DNA from: CALBTQ01 sp036725605
GTDB lineage: Bacteria > Lernaellota > Lernaellaia > Lernaellales > Lernaellaceae
NCBI GenBank assembly: GCA_036725605.1
Contig: DAIMDW010000015.1
Span: 73,271 to 137,270 of the forward strand
Direction: 5' to 3'
Length of the DNA: 64,000 bases
The position numbers and the translations under genes are program-made. Shown in pieces: positions 60,150 through 64,000 of the stretch. Position 1 is the stretch's first letter; each line of letters starts with the position of its first letter. The notes under the pieces were generated by a model. That model had not been told where the DNA came from. It worked only from the letters and a program-made list of their open reading frames with translations, and searched no databases.

Positions 60150-60659
60150 GTGACCGAAATGGACAAGCAATATCAAGAATTGATCTCGATCCTGCAAAAG
60201 GAGCTTGCCGTTTTTCAGGAGTTGCGTGACCTGTTAAACGCCGAGACCAAGCCGCTTATCGAATTCGATGCCCAATCCCTGGAAAAGATCACCAAAGCCA
60301 AGCAGACCCTGGAACTGCGCCTGAAGATTCTCGAACAGGCGCGCTTGGATCTATTGGTCGCGCTGATCAGGCGTTTCAACATCCAGCCCGAGAAAGCGAC
60401 GCTCAAAGAACTGGCCCGCTTCGCGCCGGAACCCCAGGCCCAGATCCTGCTCAAAACGCGCGATACCTTCAAACGACTGACCGGCGAGATGCGCAAAAAG
60501 GTCGACGGCAACTCGCAACTGGCCGAATCGTCCTTGCGCCTGCTGCAGGGGCTGCGCGGGCTGATCCAGCGCACGATCGAGGAGCCCACGACCTATGAAG
60601 GGGCCGGTCAGGTGAAAGCGCGCCGCGATTCGATCAAGGTCGCCGGCAGGAGGGTGTAA
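60150..60659 (+). CDS. flgN: flagellar export chaperone FlgN
   Basis: 169 residues from GTG (an ATG follows at 60159), helical throughout. The ELISILQKELAVFQELRDLLNAETKPLIEFD pattern is typical of FlgN, the chaperone that brings FlgK and FlgL to the export gate. AGGAAAGG precedes it. flgK follows one base after the stop. Confidence 0.88.
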   Translation: MTEMDKQYQELISILQKELAVFQELRDLLNAETKPLIEFDAQSLEKITKAKQTLELRLKILEQARLDLLVALIRRFNIQPEKATLKELARFAPEPQAQILLKTRDTFKRLTGEMRKKVDGNSQLAESSLRLLQGLRGLIQRTIEEPTTYEGAGQVKARRDSIKVAGRRV

Positions 60660-60660
60660 G

Positions 60661-62064
60661 ATGGGCATTCTCGATATCATGCGCATTTCCGTGGCTTCGC
60701 TCAACGCGAACCAGACGGCGATGAGCGTGGTCAGCCACAATGTCGCCAACATGAACACGGTCGGCTACTCGCGCCAGGAATCGGTGATGTCGCCCGCCAT
60801 TCCGCGCGAGGACAGCGGCTTGTTGCTGGGCATGGGCGTGGAACTGGATTCGATTCAGAACGTCGAGGATCGTTTCATCGCCTACAACTTGACGATGAGC
60901 TACCAGGATTTGGGATTTCTGTCGGTGAAAGCGACCGGCTTGAATCAGGTGCAGGAAGTTTTCAACGAGTCGAACGACGCCGAAGGCCTGTCGGCGGTGA
61001 TGAACGATTTCTGGAACGCCTGGAGCGATCTGGCGAGCAATCCGGAAAGCAGCTCGGCGCGTGAATCCCTGCGTGGCACGGCCAACATTTTGATCAATGA
61101 ATTCAACACCGCCAACACCCGATTGAAGGATCTGGCGGACGCGGCAAATATGGAAATTTCCTATATCATCGATGACGCCAACGCCAAGCTGGATTCGATT
61201 GCCGAATTGAACGTTCTGATTCGCCAGGCGGAATTGGCCGGGACCACGGCCAGCGATTATCGCTCGGAACGCCAGCAGATGATGCAGGAACTGTCAACGC
61301 TGCTCGATTACAACTACTTCGAGGATGAAACCGGGATGGTGACGATCACCGTCAGCGGCGGCTTGCCGCTGGTCGAGTCCGAAACGGTCAACCATCTCGA
61401 GTTGCGCGCCGACGCGACCAACTACGGCTATTACAATGTCGTGGCGGTGTCCAGCGGCGGGCAGGAGTTCGATCTGACCGACAAGATGGACGGCGGCGAA
61501 ATCGCCGGACATATTGCCGTTCGCGACGAATACATCGGTGAAATGAGGGACAAACTCGACGAACTGGCTTACACCATCGTCCAGGAAGTCAACAACCTGC
61601 ATACGACCGGTTTCAATTTGTCGGGCGCCACCGGGGTGAATTTCTTCGCTCCGTTGGCTTCCGTGGACGGTGCGGCGGGCAGCATCCAGTTGGATGCGGC
61701 GATCGAAACCAGCGCCGACAACATTGCCGCCTCGCTGACCGGCAGCGTGGGCGACAACCAGATCGCCAATCAGATCAACGCCCTGAGCGACGAACTGACC
61801 ATGAACGGCGGTTCGGCGACGTTCCAGGATTACTTCAGCTCGATGGTCAGCAAGGTCGGGTCGGAGGCGCAAAACGCCGAATTGGCCTATACGCACGCCG
61901 AGGCGGTCAATTCGCAGTTGTACAACGTGCGCGAGAGCATCAGCGGCGTGGCCATCGAAGAGGAAATGTCCAATTTGATCCGCTTCCAGCAGGCTTATCA
62001 GGCGGCGGCGCGGATGCTCAACGCGGCCAGTCAGATGATCGACGTGCTCAACTCGATCGAGTAG
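60661..62064 (+). CDS. flgK: hook-associated protein 1 FlgK
   Basis: 467 residues. N-terminal SLNANQTAMSVVSHNVANMNTVGYSRQ and C-terminal SGVAIEEEMSNLIRFQQAYQAAARML helices flank the outer domain. First protein of the hook-filament junction. GGAGG upstream of the ATG. Confidence 0.95.
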   Translation: MGILDIMRISVASLNANQTAMSVVSHNVANMNTVGYSRQESVMSPAIPREDSGLLLGMGVELDSIQNVEDRFIAYNLTMSYQDLGFLSVKATGLNQVQEVFNESNDAEGLSAVMNDFWNAWSDLASNPESSSARESLRGTANILINEFNTANTRLKDLADAANMEISYIIDDANAKLDSIAELNVLIRQAELAGTTASDYRSERQQMMQELSTLLDYNYFEDETGMVTITVSGGLPLVESETVNHLELRADATNYGYYNVVAVSSGGQEFDLTDKMDGGEIAGHIAVRDEYIGEMRDKLDELAYTIVQEVNNLHTTGFNLSGATGVNFFAPLASVDGAAGSIQLDAAIETSADNIAASLTGSVGDNQIANQINALSDELTMNGGSATFQDYFSSMVSKVGSEAQNAELAYTHAEAVNSQLYNVRESISGVAIEEEMSNLIRFQQAYQAAARMLNAASQMIDVLNSIE

Positions 62065-62076
62065 CGGAAAGAAACC

Positions 62077-62103
62077 TTAACTTTGCGGTTGGGTTTCCGA
62101 TAG
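62077..62103 (+). promoter_or_regulatory. weak sigma-28-like site ahead of flgL
   Basis: TTAA (62077-62080), 15 nt, then TCCGATAG (62096-62103). The -10 half resembles GCCGATAA with three differences or fewer, and the -35 half departs at one base. It lies 20 nt before flgL. Read-through from upstream would also serve flgL, so this is tentative. Confidence 0.3.
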
Positions 62104-62122
62104 GGATAGTTAGGAGGTTCGG

Positions 62123-63004
62123 ATGCGCATTACCAACAACGTCATCTTCGGCAATACCACCAGGTATATCAGCCAGAATCAGAGCGAATACCTGAAGCTG
62201 GAAGAGGCCCTGCTTACCGGCCGGCGCATCAACCGTCCCTCCGACGACCCGGTCGGCTCGGCCCGTTCGCTGAACGTGAAAAAGACGCTCTCCGCTCTCT
62301 CGCAACTCGAACGCAACCTCAGCCAGGCGGAAGGATTCATCGAGCAGACCGACCTGGCGCTGGGCAACGTCGTCGATCGTCTGCAGCGGGCGATCGAGCT
62401 GACCACCGACATCAACGGCGGCACCTCCGGCGCGGACGAATACGCCTCCGCCGCGACCGAACTTGACGGAATCATTGCCGAAGTCGTCAGAAACGCCAAT
62501 ATGAAGTATGAAGATCGCTACATTTTTTCCGGGTACAGTACGCAAACCCAGCCGTTTGACGATCTGGGCGTTTATTCGGGCGGGCTCAGCGGCGAGGAAA
62601 TCGACATGGAAATCGCCGACGGGCAGTACCTGACGGTCAACATGACGGGGGATTATGTTTTCCAAGGCGGCACCGATGTGATTCAGACCTTGATCGACAC
62701 GCGCGATGCGATCGCCTCGGGGGATCAAACGTTGATCGCCAATCAGTTGCCCTTGCTCAACGACGCCCTGAACCAGATCCTGAATCGGCAGGCGGAAAAC
62801 GGTACGAAGTCCAATCGGATTGACATCGCGGTCGACGATGTGGCTGCGCTGGAAGAGGCGGCCACGGCGATCCTTTCCGATGTGGAAGATGTGGATACGG
62901 TTGAGTACAGCACACGCTTTGCGCAACAGGAGCAAGCGCTGCAAGCGGCGATGTTGGTGTCCAGTCGAGTGCTGAGTCAAAACTTTCTGGACTTTCTCGT
63001 TTAA
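62123..63004 (+). CDS. flgL: hook-associated protein 3 FlgL
   Basis: 293 residues. MRITNNVIFGNTTRYI and TGRRINRPSDDPVGSARSLN are the flagellin-like N-terminus; STRFAQQEQALQAAMLVSSRVLSQNFLDFL the C-terminal helix. Second junction protein after FlgK. GGAGG before ATG 62123. Confidence 0.94.
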   Translation: MRITNNVIFGNTTRYISQNQSEYLKLEEALLTGRRINRPSDDPVGSARSLNVKKTLSALSQLERNLSQAEGFIEQTDLALGNVVDRLQRAIELTTDINGGTSGADEYASAATELDGIIAEVVRNANMKYEDRYIFSGYSTQTQPFDDLGVYSGGLSGEEIDMEIADGQYLTVNMTGDYVFQGGTDVIQTLIDTRDAIASGDQTLIANQLPLLNDALNQILNRQAENGTKSNRIDIAVDDVAALEEAATAILSDVEDVDTVEYSTRFAQQEQALQAAMLVSSRVLSQNFLDFLV

Positions 63005-63043
63005 ATCCGGTAGAACGTGTAGTCCAACTTTCGGAGAGGATAC

Positions 63044-63295
63044 ATGCTCATTTTAACGCGGAAGTCTGGAGAGATGATCGCCATAGGCGATGACATCAAA
63101 ATTTACATTCAGGAAATCCGCGGCAACCAGGTTAAGATCGGTATCAAAGCGCCGCCTGAAGTCACGGTCCATCGTGAGGAAGTATACTTGCGAATTCAGG
63201 AAGAAAACCGGATGGCGGCCATGGCGACTACCGAGCAAATGCGCGCCGCCATTGAAATGCTGCGTAAGCGTAAAGAGCGTCGGGAGCAAGCGTGA
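63044..63295 (+). CDS. csrA: post-transcriptional regulator CsrA
   Basis: 83 residues, longer than the usual 60-75 by a charged, Arg/Lys-rich C-terminal tail. MLILTRKSGEMIAIGDDIKIYI and KIGIKAPPEVTVHREEVYLRIQEEN are conserved; the VHREE Arg is the RNA-contact residue. Binds GGA motifs in mRNA leaders. Placed before fliW and the flagellin gene, as in many flagellar loci. Confidence 0.94.
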   Translation: MLILTRKSGEMIAIGDDIKIYIQEIRGNQVKIGIKAPPEVTVHREEVYLRIQEENRMAAMATTEQMRAAIEMLRKRKERREQA

Positions 63296-63774
63296 GCGAA
63301 AATACCGAAAAAATCGTAGTGGAATCAACTCGCTTCGGCCGGTTGGAAGTCGATGCGGATCGTGTCATCCGATTGTTGGGCGGCTTGTTGGGATTTCCCA
63401 ACTCGCAGCGCTTCGTGATGTTGGATCACGACAAGGATTCCCCCTTCAAGTGGCTGCAATCGTTGGACGAAGGCGAACTGGCGGTGCCCATCTGCGATCC
63501 GCTGGTTTTCTTTCCCGACTTTCATATCAAAATCAAGCGCGACGAACTGGCGTCCCTGCGTGTGAAACGAGCCGACGAGTTGGTGATCCTGGTGGTCCTC
63601 AACCTGCGGACCGATCCCGCGGAGATGACCGCCAACCTGCAAGGACCGATCATTGTTCACGCCGAGCGGCTCATCGGCCGCCAGGTCGTGCTCAAGGAAT
63701 CGCCGTATTCCACAAAACATTATTTATTTCCGGAGCTTAGGGGCAATATCGCCGCCAAGCCCGAAAATGAATAA
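63292..63774 (+). CDS. fliW: flagellar assembly factor FliW
   Basis: 160 residues from GTG, which overlaps the csrA stop by 4 nt. The pattern TRFGRLEVDADRVIRLLGGLLGFPNSQRFVMLDH and the closing NLQGPIIVHAERLIGRQVVLKESPYSTKHYL are FliW-typical. It binds CsrA to free flagellin mRNA and is itself bound by flagellin. Confidence 0.95.
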   Translation: MSENTEKIVVESTRFGRLEVDADRVIRLLGGLLGFPNSQRFVMLDHDKDSPFKWLQSLDEGELAVPICDPLVFFPDFHIKIKRDELASLRVKRADELVILVVLNLRTDPAEMTANLQGPIIVHAERLIGRQVVLKESPYSTKHYLFPELRGNIAAKPENE

Positions 63775-63811
63775 TTTCTTTGTATCTGCCCGCAAAAAAA
63801 GCATTTTCTCA

Positions 63812-63839
63812 TAAAGATTAACAATATTTCTGTCGATAA
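63812..63839 (+). promoter_or_regulatory. sigma-28 (FliA) promoter of the flagellin gene
   Basis: TAAA (63812-63815), 16 nt, then GTCGATAA (63832-63839), one base from the consensus GCCGATAA. The first base after TAAA is G as in TAAAG. The same 16-nt gap is seen before flgM. Start point near 63845, giving a leader of about 115 nt. Confidence 0.75.
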
Positions 63840-63870
63840 ATGGGATGTAGGCAACCGCGACTTTTTAAAA

Positions 63871-63957
63871 GGAGGGTTCCTAAGTTCTGTAAAATCGGCG
63901 CAAGCCGAGATTTTCCACCGGTTACAAGGAACGTAATCGGTCAAACTCAAGGAGGAT
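63871..63957 (+). promoter_or_regulatory. flagellin mRNA leader with GGA motifs for CsrA
   Basis: Three GGA sites lie in the leader: AAGGAGGG at about 63869-63875, TACAAGGA at 63923-63930 (close to the CsrA consensus RUACARGGAUGU), and AAGGAGGAT at 63949-63957, which is also the Shine-Dalgarno site. A hairpin, TCGGC (63895-63899) with GCCGA (63904-63908) and a GCAA loop, sits between the first and second. CsrA bound here would block translation. Confidence 0.6.
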
Positions 63958-63960
63958 ATC

Positions 63961-64000
63961 ATGCCCCTTCGTATTACCAACAACGTTTCTTCGATGAATG
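63961..64000 (+). CDS. fliC: flagellin, N-terminal start only
   Basis: Forty bases, ATG to the window end, translating to MPLRITNNVSSMN, the flagellin N-terminus (compare M-x-L-R-I-N-T-N-V). AAGGAGG is at 63949-63955. The rest of the gene is outside. Following csrA-fliW and a sigma-28 promoter, it is the filament subunit. Confidence 0.85.
   Translation, partial: MPLRITNNVSSMN

Noticed and set aside
63841..63860. A sigma-54 site before the flagellin gene
   Set aside because: A GG is present but no GC lies ten bases later; the sigma-28 match just upstream explains the promoter better.

Overview
This window looks like chromosome from a G+C-rich, Gram-negative, motile bacterium with a largely anaerobic or microaerobic metabolism. 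An outer membrane is indicated by a FadL-type porin, an OmpA-type lipoprotein, a heptose-phosphate adenylyltransferase, many lipobox lipoproteins and genes for the flagellar P and L rings. Anaerobic chemistry is indicated by a 2-oxoacid:ferredoxin oxidoreductase, a ferredoxin-thioredoxin reductase catalytic subunit, a rubrerythrin-like protein, an iron-sulfur flavoprotein and a cobalamin-binding-type radical SAM enzyme. Asp-rich linkers, TSP3-type repeats and very long TPR proteins suggest a deltaproteobacterial-grade lineage (Myxococcota, Desulfobacterota or a related candidate phylum); this placement is inference. I see no tRNA, rRNA, CRISPR array, transposase, prophage or defence cassette.

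Layout. 1-7.4 kb (+): a gene end, a kelch-type lipoprotein, miaA, a Lon-like protease and a phosphodiesterase-fold/TPR lipoprotein. 7.4-11.9 kb (-): a glycan operon (two GT2 enzymes, AsnB-type amidotransferase, GT4), facing a membrane-glycosyltransferase-like protein and a two-anchor protein of unknown function at 12-15.4 kb. 16.1-21.2 kb: a 1684-residue pentapeptide-repeat/TM/TPR protein. 21.2-25.3 kb: a small membrane protein, a TlpA-like lipoprotein, a radical SAM enzyme, a DUF2156-like acyltransferase and a nitroreductase. 25.3-29.1 kb: ferredoxin/thiol redox block (KorAB-type, rubrerythrin, FtrB, glutaredoxin). 29.3-31.4 kb: an acyl-CoA dehydrogenase behind a FadR-like palindrome. 31.4-35.3 kb: a hairpin array, then a three-gene operon (zinc-ribbon/Asp-repeat membrane protein, anchored protein, dihydrolipoyl dehydrogenase). 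35.4-39.4 kb (-): SbsA-type Ig lipoprotein and FadL homologue. 39.7-42 kb: iscS-iscR-iscU. 42-45.4 kb (-): lipoprotein, OmpA/TSP3 lipoprotein, rfaE2, and an ABC-F ATPase. 45.6-47.8 kb: peroxide defence (tpx, iron-sulfur flavoprotein, bcp). 47.8-51.9 kb (-): nqrBCDEF without nqrA. 52.1-54.4 kb (-): hybrid histidine kinase. 54.7-64 kb (+): flagellar block flgF-G-A-H-I-J-M-N-K-L-csrA-fliW-fliC (cut by the window end).

How parts work together. The flagellar block carries a recognisable control cascade: a sigma-54 promoter ahead of flgF, sigma-28 promoters ahead of flgM and fliC (both with a 16-nt gap), and a csrA-fliW pair followed by a flagellin leader with GGA motifs that CsrA could bind. The central region ties fatty-acid uptake and oxidation to ferredoxin- and NADH-linked electron transfer with thiol and peroxide protection. 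The iscSRU cluster would supply the many Fe-S proteins and carries an inverted repeat over its promoter that its own IscR could recognise.
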